From the NCBI RefSeq assembly GCF_021502675.1, contig NZ_JAKFHA010000030.1, positions 1 to 64,000 of the forward strand: a DNA stretch of 64,000 bases. The letters run 5' to 3'. The stretch comes from Yinghuangia soli (GTDB lineage Bacteria; Actinomycetota; Actinomycetes; Streptomycetales; Streptomycetaceae). The position numbers and the translations under genes are program-made. Below are positions 47,043 through 54,656 of the stretch, piece after piece. Each line of letters begins with the position of its first letter. Position 1 is the first letter of the stretch. The notes beneath the pieces are model-generated. The model ran no database searches, was not told where the DNA came from, and saw only the letters and a program-made list of their open reading frames with translations.

Positions 47043-47963
47043 ATCGCTGACGGCTTCGGCCGCGGCTTCGGCGGCTGTCTCTACTTCGGCGACGCCTGCG
47101 TCCATGGTGCTGTGGCTGTCGGACAGCACTGCCACGAGGAGTTCGTGGCCTTCGTGGGTGATCCGGCCGATGCTGTTGATGACCCATAGGCCGGTGGTGC
47201 TGCGCGGTAGCCAGCCGTTCTTCAGGGCCGTGGTGCCTTGGTCCGCGGCGGCGGAGACTCCCCAGGCCTGGTCGGTGGCCACCGACTCCATCAGGCCCAC
47301 CGCGTACTCCCGCGAGTCCGCGTCCAGTGCGGATGACTCCGCGGTCAGGGCGACCAGGAGGTCTATCTGGTCGCCGACTGTGGTCGTGGTGAGGCCCCAG
47401 GACTCGGCGGATGGGGTCGTCTCGGTCAAGCCCAGACGGGTGTTGGCGGCTTCGAGACCGTCTGCGCCGCCGACTTCCTTCCACAGCGTGGTGGCTGCGT
47501 CGTTGTCGCTTTGGCGGATCATTGCGGACGCTGACGTCCGTTCCGCGGTGGTGAGGTCGCGGGACTCGTCCTGGGCCTGCAGCAGCAGCGCGGCCAGGAT
47601 GTCGACCTTGGCGATGCTGGCCGAGACGTACTCACTGTCGCCGTTGGCCTCGGCTGTACGACCGGTCTCGGGGTCGAGTACGGCCACTGAGAGGTTGTCG
47701 TTGGCGACCGCAATCTTCGGCGCGCCGCGTACGGCGGTCGACGGCTCGGCCGTGGCCGACGGTTCGGCGGTGGCGGCAGCGGCGGTCGGCGACGACTCCG
47801 TTGCGGCGGTCGGGGAGGAGACCGTGGCGCTGACCACCGCGTCCCCCGCGTCCACCCGCCCGGCCGGCGTCACGAACAGCACGGCCAAAGCGGCCACAAG
47901 GCTCAGCACCCCGACCAGCAGCATCGTCGACGCCTGCGTCCAAGGCCTGCGTATCCGGCTCAT
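47040..47963 (-). CDS. Secreted serine hydrolase (class A beta-lactamase-like fold)
   Basis: A 307-residue protein with an N-terminal membrane or signal segment (about 12-35, TMLLVGVLSLVAALAVLFV), then a long Ser/Thr/Ala/Pro linker (40-80). The catalytic domain has SIAK (Ser116/Lys119), SDN (152-154) and KNG at 248-250 in place of the usual KTG. The Glu166-type acid of real class A lactamases is not obvious. It is therefore likely a penicillin-recognising serine hydrolase of unknown substrate, possibly wall-associated, and not a proven lactamase. It converges with the graspetide operon and diverges from the HAD gene. Confidence 0.82.
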   Translation of the reverse strand: MSRIRRPWTQASTMLLVGVLSLVAALAVLFVTPAGRVDAGDAVVSATVSSPTAATESSPTAAAATAEPSATAEPSTAVRGAPKIAVANDNLSVAVLDPETGRTAEANGDSEYVSASIAKVDILAALLLQAQDESRDLTTAERTSASAMIRQSDNDAATTLWKEVGGADGLEAANTRLGLTETTPSAESWGLTTTTVGDQIDLLVALTAESSALDADSREYAVGLMESVATDQAWGVSAAADQGTTALKNGWLPRSTTGLWVINSIGRITHEGHELLVAVLSDSHSTMDAGVAEVETAAEAAAEAVSD

Positions 47964-48064
47964 GATCCGACACTCGCGACGCTCCCTGGGCGCGCGGTGA
48001 GTGCCGTCTTAACGGCGGATGAGAAAGACTGCCCGGGGCAGGTCAAGGCGATCTTGGAGGTTCT

Positions 48065-48547
48065 GTGGCGCGGCAGTCGGTGGCGGTGTTCGATCTGGAC
48101 GGCACGTTGGCGGACACCCGGCATCGCCTGCGGTACCTCGACACCCGGCCCAAGAACTGGGACGCCTTCTTCGACGCGGCCAAGCTCGACGCCCCGCTGC
48201 CCAAGGGCGTCGCCCTCGCGCTGGCCAGTGCCGAGGAGCACGAGATCGCCTACGTGACGGGCCGCCCCGAGCGCTGCCGCCGCGACACCGAGGCCTGGAT
48301 CGCCGAACACGGCCTTCCGACCGGCCGGGTCTGGATGCGCGGCAGTCAGGACCGGCGCCCGGCAAAGACCGCCAAGCTCGAACTGCTGCGGCGGCTCGCC
48401 AAGAAGCAGGACGTCGCCCTGGTCGTGGACGACGACGCGCTGGTGTGCGACGCGTACCGCAAGGCCGGCTTCACCGTCGTGCAGGCCGACTGGATGCCCG
48501 CCTCGCCGGTCCTGTCCGAGGCGCAGGACGCCGAAGGCCGTACCTGA
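48065..48547 (+). CDS. HAD-superfamily phosphatase-like protein
   Basis: A 160-residue HAD protein. Motif I is VAVFDLDGTLADTRHR (the first Asp is the nucleophile). Motif II is around IAYVTGRPERCRRDTE (T of the family), and motif IV is VVDDDALVCDAYRKAGF. The short cap and the TGRPE segment resemble the PNK-3'-phosphatase-like or polynucleotide-phosphatase group. The start is GTG 48065 with GGAGG directly upstream. The substrate is unknown. Single gene; it converges with the conservon, four bases apart. Confidence 0.85.
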   Translation: MARQSVAVFDLDGTLADTRHRLRYLDTRPKNWDAFFDAAKLDAPLPKGVALALASAEEHEIAYVTGRPERCRRDTEAWIAEHGLPTGRVWMRGSQDRRPAKTAKLELLRRLAKKQDVALVVDDDALVCDAYRKAGFTVVQADWMPASPVLSEAQDAEGRT

Positions 48548-48551
48548 CCCG

Positions 48552-49115
48552 TCAGGGTCTGAAGCGCCCTGCGCCGGCCACCGTCTGCATGGCGAGGACC
48601 CGGTCGATCAGGCACACGAGAGCGTTCTTGACGGAGTCCCGGCGGCGGGCGTCCAATTCGACGATGGGGACGGCCGGGTCGATGCCGAGTGCCTCGGCCA
48701 CTTCGTCCAGGTCGAAGCGGCCGCCGGTGTCGAAGACGTTGACCGCCAGCAGGAACGGGATGCCGCGTTCCTCGAAGTAGTCGACCGCCGGGAAGCAGTC
48801 CTCGATGCGGCGGGTGTCGACCAGGACCACCGCACCGAGCGCGCCCTCGACCAGGTCGTCCCAGAGGAACGCGAAGCGGTCCTGCCCGGGCGTCCCGAAC
48901 AGGTAGAGGATCAGGCTCCGGTCCAAAGTGATGCGGCCGAAGTCGAGGGCCACGGTCGTGGTGGTCTTCGCGTCGACGCCGGTGACGTCGTCCACGCCGA
49001 TCGAGACCTCGGTCATCGCGGCCTCGGTGGCCAGCGGGTCGATCTCGGAGATCGCGCCGACGAACGTGGTCTTCCCGACGCCGAACCCGCCGCTCACCAC
49101 GATCTTCACCGACAT
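48552..49115 (-). CDS. cvnD: Conservon GTP-binding protein CvnD
   Basis: A 187-residue small GTPase of the Ras-like bacterial group. The P-loop is GGFGVGKTTFVGAI (GxxxxGKT), switch II is LFGTPGQDRFAF, and the base-specificity motif is LLAVNVFD (NVFD replacing NKxD). The last gene of a four-gene conservon (A sensor, B roadblock, C DUF742, D GTPase), which forms a G-protein-like signalling complex at the membrane. The ATG at 49115 is 10 bases after the cvnC stop. Function in most conservons is unknown; some influence development and antibiotics. No P450 gene (cvnE) follows. Confidence 0.92.
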   Translation of the reverse strand: MSVKIVVSGGFGVGKTTFVGAISEIDPLATEAAMTEVSIGVDDVTGVDAKTTTTVALDFGRITLDRSLILYLFGTPGQDRFAFLWDDLVEGALGAVVLVDTRRIEDCFPAVDYFEERGIPFLLAVNVFDTGGRFDLDEVAEALGIDPAVPIVELDARRRDSVKNALVCLIDRVLAMQTVAGAGRFRP

Positions 49116-49125
49116 CGGCGCTTCG

Positions 49126-49623
49126 TCATAGTGCCCGTACAAGGTCCCTGATCCTCTCGATGGTGTGGACCGGCATGCTCTCCGCCCGGGGTGTCTCGTG
49201 GCAGAACACGAGGTTTCCGGCGAGCAGGTCGCCGATGACGACCCGGGCAACACCCACGGGGACCCGCATCGCCGCCGCGATCTCCGCGACCGAGCACGGC
49301 TGTTGGCACAGCTCCACGACGCGCCGGGCCTCGAAGGCGAGCGGGGCGGAGAGCGCCGCGGGCAGGGCCCGGATCAGGGTCTCCAGGCGAAGGCCGTCGG
49401 CAAGCGGCGACGTGCGGCCGCCGGTGATGATGAACGGCCTTATGTACGCGTCGGCGTCGGCCAGTTCGGAGTCTGCCCCCGGTGCGTCGTACGGGCCCTG
49501 GCCGTACACCTCGGGATCGGGCGACGGCTCCGGATAGCTCTCGGTGTACCCGTACGTGTATCCCCCGGTGTCCGCCTCGAACGGCCGCCGGGGTACGAAC
49601 CAGCCTGCGTCGCTGTTGCTCAC
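49126..49623 (-). CDS. cvnC: Conservon DUF742 protein CvnC
   Basis: A 165-residue DUF742 protein. The N-terminal half is a Tyr/Pro/Asp-rich disordered region (GYTYGYTESYPEPSPDPE), and the C-terminal half is a winged-helix-like domain: DAYIRPFIITGGRTSPLADG, LRLETLIRAL, then VELCQQPCSVAEIAAAM and PVGVARVVIGDLLAGNLV. It is thought to link the roadblock protein to the GTPase. The start is GTG 49623. It follows cvnB by 7 bases on the same strand. Confidence 0.92.
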   Translation of the reverse strand: MSNSDAGWFVPRRPFEADTGGYTYGYTESYPEPSPDPEVYGQGPYDAPGADSELADADAYIRPFIITGGRTSPLADGLRLETLIRALPAALSAPLAFEARRVVELCQQPCSVAEIAAAMRVPVGVARVVIGDLLAGNLVFCHETPRAESMPVHTIERIRDLVRAL

Positions 49624-49630
49624 GGCAGCC

Positions 49631-50059
49631 TCATCGCGGCAGCACCCGCCTCAACTCGGAGATCAGCGCAGGTGTCAGCAGCGTCCCCGCGCGGTCCGCG
49701 AGCACGGCGATCTCGTAGCCGATCAGGCCGATGTCGGCGCCGCGGTGCGCCAGCACGCCGATGCAGCTGCCGTCCGCGATGGTCGAGACGAGCAGGAACC
49801 CGCGGCGCATCTCGATCATGATCAGCTTGAGGCCGTCGAACTCGTAGCGGCGGGAGGCGCTTCGGGCCAGCCCGGTGAGTCCGGAGACGACCGCGGACAG
49901 ATGGTCGGCCTCGGCCCGGTCGAGGCCCGCGGACATCGCGATGAGGAGGCCGTCCGACGACACCGCGACCGCGTCGCGTACGCCGTCGGTATCCCGGACG
50001 AAGTTGGCCAGCAGCCAGTTGAAGGCCTGGGGATGGCCGGTCTGCAGTTCGGCGGTCAC
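49631..50059 (-). CDS. cvnB: Conservon roadblock/LC7 protein CvnB
   Basis: A 142-residue roadblock/LC7 protein. It begins with a helix FNWLLANFVRDTDGVRDAVA, then VSSDGLLIAMSAGLDRAEAD, the family signature, and ends IGLIGYEIAVLADRAGTLLT. Roadblock proteins act as GTPase-activating or dimerising partners of the MglA/CvnD-type GTPase. The GTG start at 50059 overlaps the cvnA stop (GTGA), so CvnA and CvnB are co-translated. Confidence 0.92.
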   Translation of the reverse strand: MTAELQTGHPQAFNWLLANFVRDTDGVRDAVAVSSDGLLIAMSAGLDRAEADHLSAVVSGLTGLARSASRRYEFDGLKLIMIEMRRGFLLVSTIADGSCIGVLAHRGADIGLIGYEIAVLADRAGTLLTPALISELRRVLPR

Positions 50060-52407
50060 GGACCCTCCTGTTGTGGTGTCGGGTACGGGAAGTCGGGGGT
50101 ACTCGGCGGATCAAGGCGGTAAGGGGCCTGGGTGACGGTGCCGAACTCGGCGACCTCGCCCCGCAGATGGCCGCCCCGGAAGGCCGACAGCATGCTGCGG
50201 ACGTCCTCCGGGGACCGCTCCTCGACCGGCTCCTGGGGAACGGGAGCCTGGGCCGCGGGCGGCGGTGCGACTCGGCCGCGCGGGACGCGCTTCGTCAGCC
50301 CGTTGCGGGTGCGTTGGACGGGAGCGGGTGCCGCCGGGGGCGCCGCGTACGGCTCGGCGGGTGCGAAGTCAGCGGACTGATAGGACTGTTCGTCGGGCTG
50401 GACGTCACCAGGAGGCGGCAGCAGTGCGGTGGTGCCGGCGTACGGTCCTTGGACAGGCCCGGACGTCGCCCCGAGCGCGGCGGCCGGGGAAGGTCCCAGC
50501 GGCCGGGGCCCGACCGGTGCGAGCTGCGGTGCCGCCTCCCGCGTCGGATCCGCCAGCACCGCCGGAGGCAACTGCACCCGGGCGGTGATGCCGGCCACCG
50601 GGGACTCCCCGATGTGGACCTCCGCGCCGAGGCGCTGCGCGAGGCGGCCGACCACGTAGTGGCCGAGGTTGCGCGTGGGGGCGTCGAGGAAGTCGACCCG
50701 CCCCGAAAGGCGGGCGTTCGCGGTCTCCACGGCGTCGGCGCTCATGCCGACGCCGTGGTCGATGACCGCCACCAGGTAGCCGTTCCCGACCCGTCGGCCG
50801 TAGATCTCGACCTCGACGTCGGGCGGCGAGAACGCCAGCGCGTTCTCGACCAGTTCGGCGAGGAGATGGGCCAGTTCGGCCACCACGGTGCCGGCCACGG
50901 AGATCTCGTCCATCCGCCGCAGCACCACCCGGCGGTAGTCCTCGACCTCGGACAAGGCGGCCCGCACCACGTCGGTGATGTGCAGCGGCGCCGCGCTGGG
51001 CCGCTGCCCGGCCTCGCCGACCAGGATCAGCAGGCTTTCCGCGTTGCGGCGCATGCGGGTGGCCAGGTGGTCGAGTTCGAAGAGGTTGCCGAGTGCGGTC
51101 GGATCGGCTTCCTCGTGTTCGAGGCGGCTGATGAAGCCGAGCTGGCGCCGGACCAGGTTCTGGTTGCGGCGGGCCAGGTTGACCAGCGAGTCGGTGGTGT
51201 TGCGGCGCAGGACGGCCTGTTCGGCGGCGAGTTCCACCGCGGTGTCCTGCACACGGCCGAACGCCTCGGCGACCGCCCGGATCTCGCGTCCCGAACGCGG
51301 CGGCACGGCGACCGGCCGGGGCTTGTCGATACCGTGCGCGCCGGTCCGCAGCCGGGCGACGACCTCCGGAAGCCGCTGCGAGGCCAGCGCTTCGGCCTCG
51401 GCGGCCAGCAGCGTGAGCGGGCGCGTGATGGACCGCACCGCGATCAGGGTCAGCGCCACTTCGCCGACCACCAGCAAGGCGGCGAAGACGAGGTACGCCA
51501 CCAGGTCCGACGACGCCTCGTCGCGCAGGTCCGCGGACCGCTGCCGGATCTCCTCGCCGGTCGACTGCTGCACGGTCCACATGCCGTCGATCACCGTGGT
51601 CATCGACGCCCACCACGCCGCCGGATCGGTCCCGGCGAGAGTCCGGCCGTCGGGTGCGGCCAGGGCGATCTGCTCGGTCTGCAGGGCCTGCTGGGCGGCC
51701 GGCGAACGCAGCACCGCATCGGCGCTTTCCCGCTGCGCGGCGGTGGCGCTGCGCCGGAACCGGGCCAATGCCGCCTGGTGGGTGGCCTTGATCTCGGCGA
51801 ATGCCTGGTACTCGGCGCCCTTGAACTTCCCCGCGCTCAAAACGCCGTTGAGGAATCCGCGGCCCCGCGCGGCGGCCTCCTTGGCATCGCCGAGCGCGGT
51901 CAGCGCGTCGAGGCCGCGGAGCAGTTGCGTATCGCGCGTGCGGCTCGGGGCGGCGCCGGCCTCGACCAACTCGGCGATGCCGTCCGTGAAGTACGCGAAC
52001 GTCGGGTCGCGCTGCGCCTCGCCGGTGTCCGCCTTCGCACGGATCTCGGGCAGCCGGGCCCAGCGGTCGCGGGCCGCGTCGAGACCCGCGCGGTCCAGGC
52101 CCGCGGTCTCCGCGGAGAACCCGGAGAGGGCCCGGTCGGTGCGGGCGCGCTGCTCGTCCAGCGGCTTCCGGTAGTCCGCGCGGCCGGCCAGCAGGCCGTT
52201 GGTCAGGCCGCGTTCGCGCTGGAGTTCGTGGACGACGGCCTGGGCCCCGATCACCAGGTCCACGTCGTCCGCGGTGCGCTCCGCCTGCCGGTACGCGTCC
52301 AGCTCGGCGGCCGCCAGGACGCCGAGCAGGACGAGCACCGCGGCAAGCGCCAGGGCCAGCACGGTGACCAGGCGTCCGCGGATCGTCGCGGGGCGGAATT
52401 TCCTCAC
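50056..52407 (-). CDS. cvnA: Conservon sensor CvnA with nitrate/nitrite-sensing domain and HATPase
   Basis: A 783-residue membrane sensor. After a TM helix at about 13-33, a periplasmic nitrate- and nitrite-sensing (NIT) domain covers about 40-300, with HELQRERGLTNGLLAGRADY, a typical motif of NIT domains. A second TM helix (YLVFAALLVVGEVALTLIAV) and a HAMP-like region follow. A dimer helix leads to a GHKL ATPase at about 480-620 with ELVENALAFSPPD as N-box and VIDHGVGMSADAV as G1. The last 150 residues are Pro-rich and ordered only at the tail. In this class the H-box is degenerate, so it signals through CvnB-D. ATG 52407 start. First gene of the conservon. Confidence 0.92.
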   Translation of the reverse strand: MRKFRPATIRGRLVTVLALALAAVLVLLGVLAAAELDAYRQAERTADDVDLVIGAQAVVHELQRERGLTNGLLAGRADYRKPLDEQRARTDRALSGFSAETAGLDRAGLDAARDRWARLPEIRAKADTGEAQRDPTFAYFTDGIAELVEAGAAPSRTRDTQLLRGLDALTALGDAKEAAARGRGFLNGVLSAGKFKGAEYQAFAEIKATHQAALARFRRSATAAQRESADAVLRSPAAQQALQTEQIALAAPDGRTLAGTDPAAWWASMTTVIDGMWTVQQSTGEEIRQRSADLRDEASSDLVAYLVFAALLVVGEVALTLIAVRSITRPLTLLAAEAEALASQRLPEVVARLRTGAHGIDKPRPVAVPPRSGREIRAVAEAFGRVQDTAVELAAEQAVLRRNTTDSLVNLARRNQNLVRRQLGFISRLEHEEADPTALGNLFELDHLATRMRRNAESLLILVGEAGQRPSAAPLHITDVVRAALSEVEDYRRVVLRRMDEISVAGTVVAELAHLLAELVENALAFSPPDVEVEIYGRRVGNGYLVAVIDHGVGMSADAVETANARLSGRVDFLDAPTRNLGHYVVGRLAQRLGAEVHIGESPVAGITARVQLPPAVLADPTREAAPQLAPVGPRPLGPSPAAALGATSGPVQGPYAGTTALLPPPGDVQPDEQSYQSADFAPAEPYAAPPAAPAPVQRTRNGLTKRVPRGRVAPPPAAQAPVPQEPVEERSPEDVRSMLSAFRGGHLRGEVAEFGTVTQAPYRLDPPSTPDFPYPTPQQEGP

Positions 52408-52538
52408 GGCACCGCATACAAGCAGTCCGGATATTCCGCTGACAATGCCGGGCGCGACGATATCGGGGCGGATCGCCCATTAATTATTCTCGACGTTTCC
52501 CGGGGCCCGGTCGCGAGATTTCGATTACGCCGCGGAAA

Positions 52539-52733
52539 TCAGCGGGAAACCTGCTGGTCATGAGAAATTCCGGAGCGGATCAAGGCGACGAAACCGATAA
52601 CCACGATGGTTCCGATCAGCAGCTTGACGATGAAGCCCAGGAAGGTCCCGATCACCCAGACGAGAAGAGCACCGACCAGCAGCAGGACGAGAGCCGGTAC
52701 GCCGATGCGCAGCCACGCAGGTACTTCACCCAT
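52539..52733 (-). CDS. Small membrane protein
   Basis: A 64-residue protein with two hydrophobic helices: WLRIGVPALVLLLVGALLVWVI and FIVKLLIGTIVVIGFVALI. They are separated by a few residues, and the ends are polar. Many actinomycetes have such a hydrophobic protein of unknown function near stress genes. ATG 52733 with GGGAG five bases upstream is preferred over the GTG at 52745. It ends before the conservon promoter region (52408-52538). Confidence 0.7.
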   Translation of the reverse strand: MGEVPAWLRIGVPALVLLLVGALLVWVIGTFLGFIVKLLIGTIVVIGFVALIRSGISHDQQVSR

Positions 52734-52755
52734 GGCATCTCCCACACGAAGTCGC

Positions 52756-52822
52756 GGACGGTTGGACTCGAACGGTTGGACTCGGACGGTCGGACTCGGA
52801 CGGTTGGTCCGGCGGTTGACTC
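52756..52822. repeat. Tandem 14-bp repeat upstream of the small membrane protein
   Basis: Three near-identical 14-base units (ggacggttggactc, gaacggttggactc, ggacggtcggactc), then two truncated copies. It lies 23 bases upstream of the small membrane protein start. Either regulatory or a slippage product. Confidence 0.7.
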
Positions 52823-52908
52823 GAACAGGTCATCCGTTATCTGCCCGTTACCGTGGACGCCATGCCTCCCGATCCGGTTCCCGCCCCGCGGTGACGGGTC
52901 CGGGCAGG

Positions 52909-53568
52909 TCAGACCGGCCAGGCCTCGCGGCGCCAGGCCGCGTCCCAGAACATCCACTCGTAGCGCGACGTGGTGACGAAGTGCTCGATCACCTTCGCCC
53001 GCTCCACCGCGGACAGCTCCGCACCGATGCGGTCGGTCAGCTCCAGCACGGCCCGGACCGTGGACTGGAACTCCTCGTCCGCGTAGGTCGAGATCCAGCG
53101 CGCGTACAGCGGGTCCGGCGAGGACTTCTCCAGCAGCGCCTCGCCGACCCGGGCGTAGATCCAGTAGCAGGGCAGCACCGCGCCCAGGCCCTCGGCGAAG
53201 GAACCGCCGTAGACGGTCGCCAGCAGGTAGCTGGTGTACGCCCGGGTCGAGGGCAGCACCGGCTCGCCGGCCGCCTCGTCCGCCGAGCTGCCGTACGCCG
53301 CCATGAACTCGGCGTGCATGGCCTGCTCCGCGGCGATCGCCCCGGCCGCGTCGGAGGCGAACTGCCGCACGGTGTCGTCGTCCGGTGCCTTGGCCGCGCA
53401 CACCGCGAGCGCGCGGGCGTAGTCGCGCAGGTAGTGCGAGTCCTGGACCACGTAGTGCCGGAAGGCCTCGGCCGGGAGCGAGCCGTCGGTGAGGCCCTGC
53501 AGGAACGGGTGGGCCAGGATCTCCGCGTAGATCTCGTCTATCGCGGACCACAGCTCGTCACGGAACAC
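52909..53568 (-). CDS. tenA: TenA-family aminopyrimidine hydrolase (thiaminase II-like)
   Basis: A 219-residue TenA/thiaminase-II family protein. The core shows HYVVQDSHYLRDYARALAV with Asp43, QAMHAEFMA, and the nucleophilic cysteine Cys134 in AVLPCYWIYARVGE; a Glu pair near EYARWISTYADEEF completes the pocket. TenA salvages the pyrimidine half of thiamin by releasing ammonia from aminopyrimidines. A single gene on this strand; no other thiamin gene lies close and no TPP riboswitch is visible upstream (53569-53713). GTG 53568 start. Confidence 0.88.
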   Translation of the reverse strand: MFRDELWSAIDEIYAEILAHPFLQGLTDGSLPAEAFRHYVVQDSHYLRDYARALAVCAAKAPDDDTVRQFASDAAGAIAAEQAMHAEFMAAYGSSADEAAGEPVLPSTRAYTSYLLATVYGGSFAEGLGAVLPCYWIYARVGEALLEKSSPDPLYARWISTYADEEFQSTVRAVLELTDRIGAELSAVERAKVIEHFVTTSRYEWMFWDAAWRREAWPV

Positions 53569-53641
53569 GCGGGCGGCACCTTTCTCTCGCTTCGGTCGCG
53601 TCGGTCGCTTGGGTACGGCATCACCCTAACCGGGCAGGTCC

Positions 53642-53683
53642 GCGGCCCCGGGTGTGCAGTCGGCGGCCCCGGGTGCGCAGTCG
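53642..53683. repeat. Two direct copies of a 21-bp unit
   Basis: Units 53642-53662 and 53663-53683 differ at one base; they begin gcggccccgggtg and end gcagtcg. They lie in the spacer between the TenA start and the cupin stop. Confidence 0.7.
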
Positions 53684-53713
53684 GGGGCGCGGTCGGTGCG
53701 GTCCGGGATGCAC

Positions 53714-54031
53714 TCAGCCTTCCGGCGGCGAGAAGAACACCAGCACGCGCAGCGGCTCGGTGACGCGGTGGAAGCGGTGCTCGACGTGCGCCGGCACGAA
53801 GACGACGCTGCCGCGGGCGACGTCGGTGGCCTCGTCCCCGACGGTCAGCGCGGCGCGGCCGCTGATCACCACGTACACCTCGTCCTGCGCATGCGGCTTC
53901 TGGGTGTCGAGCTCGCCGGGTTCGAGGGCGTAGAGGCCCATCGAGAAGTGCCGTTCGTTGAGGAAGCGCAGATACGCCCCCCGCTCGCGGGCGCGCTCCA
54001 GGTCCAGATCGTCGAGTCGGAACGCCTTCAC
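53714..54031 (-). CDS. Cupin-2 domain protein
   Basis: A 105-residue single cupin. It has HAQDEVYVVISGRAALTVGD, the first cupin motif with His, Glu and Tyr, and VVFVPAHVEHRFHRVTEP, the second with the ligand His. The start is GTG 54031 (N-terminus KAFRLDDLDLERARERGAYL), chosen because of the GAAGGGGT site. Cupin-2 proteins bind a metal and act as dioxygenases, isomerases or sensors; which one cannot be said. The beta-barrel core is complete. Single gene on the minus strand; it diverges from the holin-like gene. Confidence 0.85.
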   Translation of the reverse strand: MKAFRLDDLDLERARERGAYLRFLNERHFSMGLYALEPGELDTQKPHAQDEVYVVISGRAALTVGDEATDVARGSVVFVPAHVEHRFHRVTEPLRVLVFFSPPEG

Positions 54032-54156
54032 GCGGCGCCACCCCTTCGGCTCGGCCGGCCCCCTCGCGGGCCGGTGCGCCCCGAAGATACGACACACGCG
54101 CAGGCCACGCCGGGCTGCGCCTCCCTTAGCCGGTCCGTACCTGACACGATGCGGTC

Positions 54157-54531
54157 ATGAAGAGCCTCCTCATCAAACTGATCGTGAACGCAGCGGCGAT
54201 CTGGATCACCGCCGTCGTGGTCGACGGGGTGAACATCACCGGTGACTCGTGGGGCAACAAGGCCCTCACGGTGCTGTTCGTCGCGCTGATCTTCGGCGTG
54301 GTCAACGTGATCATCAAGCCGATCGTCAAGCTGTTCTCGCTGCCGCTGTTCATCCTGACGCTGGGTCTGATCACCTTTGTGATCAATGCGCTGATGCTCT
54401 GGCTGACGTCGTGGATCTCCGACCAGCTCGACCTGAGCTTCCACGTCACCGGCTTCTGGCCGGCGCTCCTCGGCGCCCTGGTCATCTCGATCGTGAGCTG
54501 GTTCCTCAACCTGGTCCTGGACCGCGACTGA
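54157..54531 (+). CDS. Phage-holin-4-2-like (DUF360-type) membrane protein
   Basis: A 124-residue protein with four hydrophobic helices: LLIKLIVNAAAIWITAVVV, LTVLFVALIFGVVNVIIKP, LPLFILTLGLITFVINALML and WPALLGALVISIVSWFLNLVL. Conserved elements of the family are the GNKALTVLFVALIFGVVNV segment and the polar IIKPIVKLFSLP loop. The name comes from a phage family, but chromosomal copies are common in actinobacteria and are not lysis genes by themselves. ATG 54157. No partner gene is visible. Confidence 0.85.
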   Translation: MKSLLIKLIVNAAAIWITAVVVDGVNITGDSWGNKALTVLFVALIFGVVNVIIKPIVKLFSLPLFILTLGLITFVINALMLWLTSWISDQLDLSFHVTGFWPALLGALVISIVSWFLNLVLDRD

Positions 54532-54590
54532 CCCGGCCCGGCCGGACCCCGCGGCCCGGCCGGCCGTGGAACCCAACTCGTCGGTAGCGG

Positions 54591-54606
54591 TGTTTCACGT
54601 GAAACA
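54591..54606. promoter_or_regulatory. parS site (ParB-binding palindrome)
   Basis: TGTTTCACGTGAAACA, a perfect 16-bp palindrome identical to the consensus bacterial parS (Streptomyces form GTTTCACGTGAAAC). It lies in the intergenic region between the holin-like gene and the PLP lyase gene, 51 bases before the latter. Confidence 0.92.
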
Positions 54607-54656
54607 TCGTCCGCACGGGTGATCATCGGATGATCCGATCCCGAGGGAGCGACGCC

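Noticed and set aside
47040..47963. True class A beta-lactamase
   Set aside because: The third motif is KNG and no clear Glu166-type acid is seen; called serine hydrolase instead.
53569..53713. Possible TPP riboswitch before the TenA gene
   Set aside because: I found no CUGAGA or the second conserved TPP motif on the minus strand; only a tandem repeat is present.
54157..54531. Prophage lysis gene (holin)
   Set aside because: No endolysin or phage genes lie nearby; this family is a common chromosomal membrane protein in actinobacteria.
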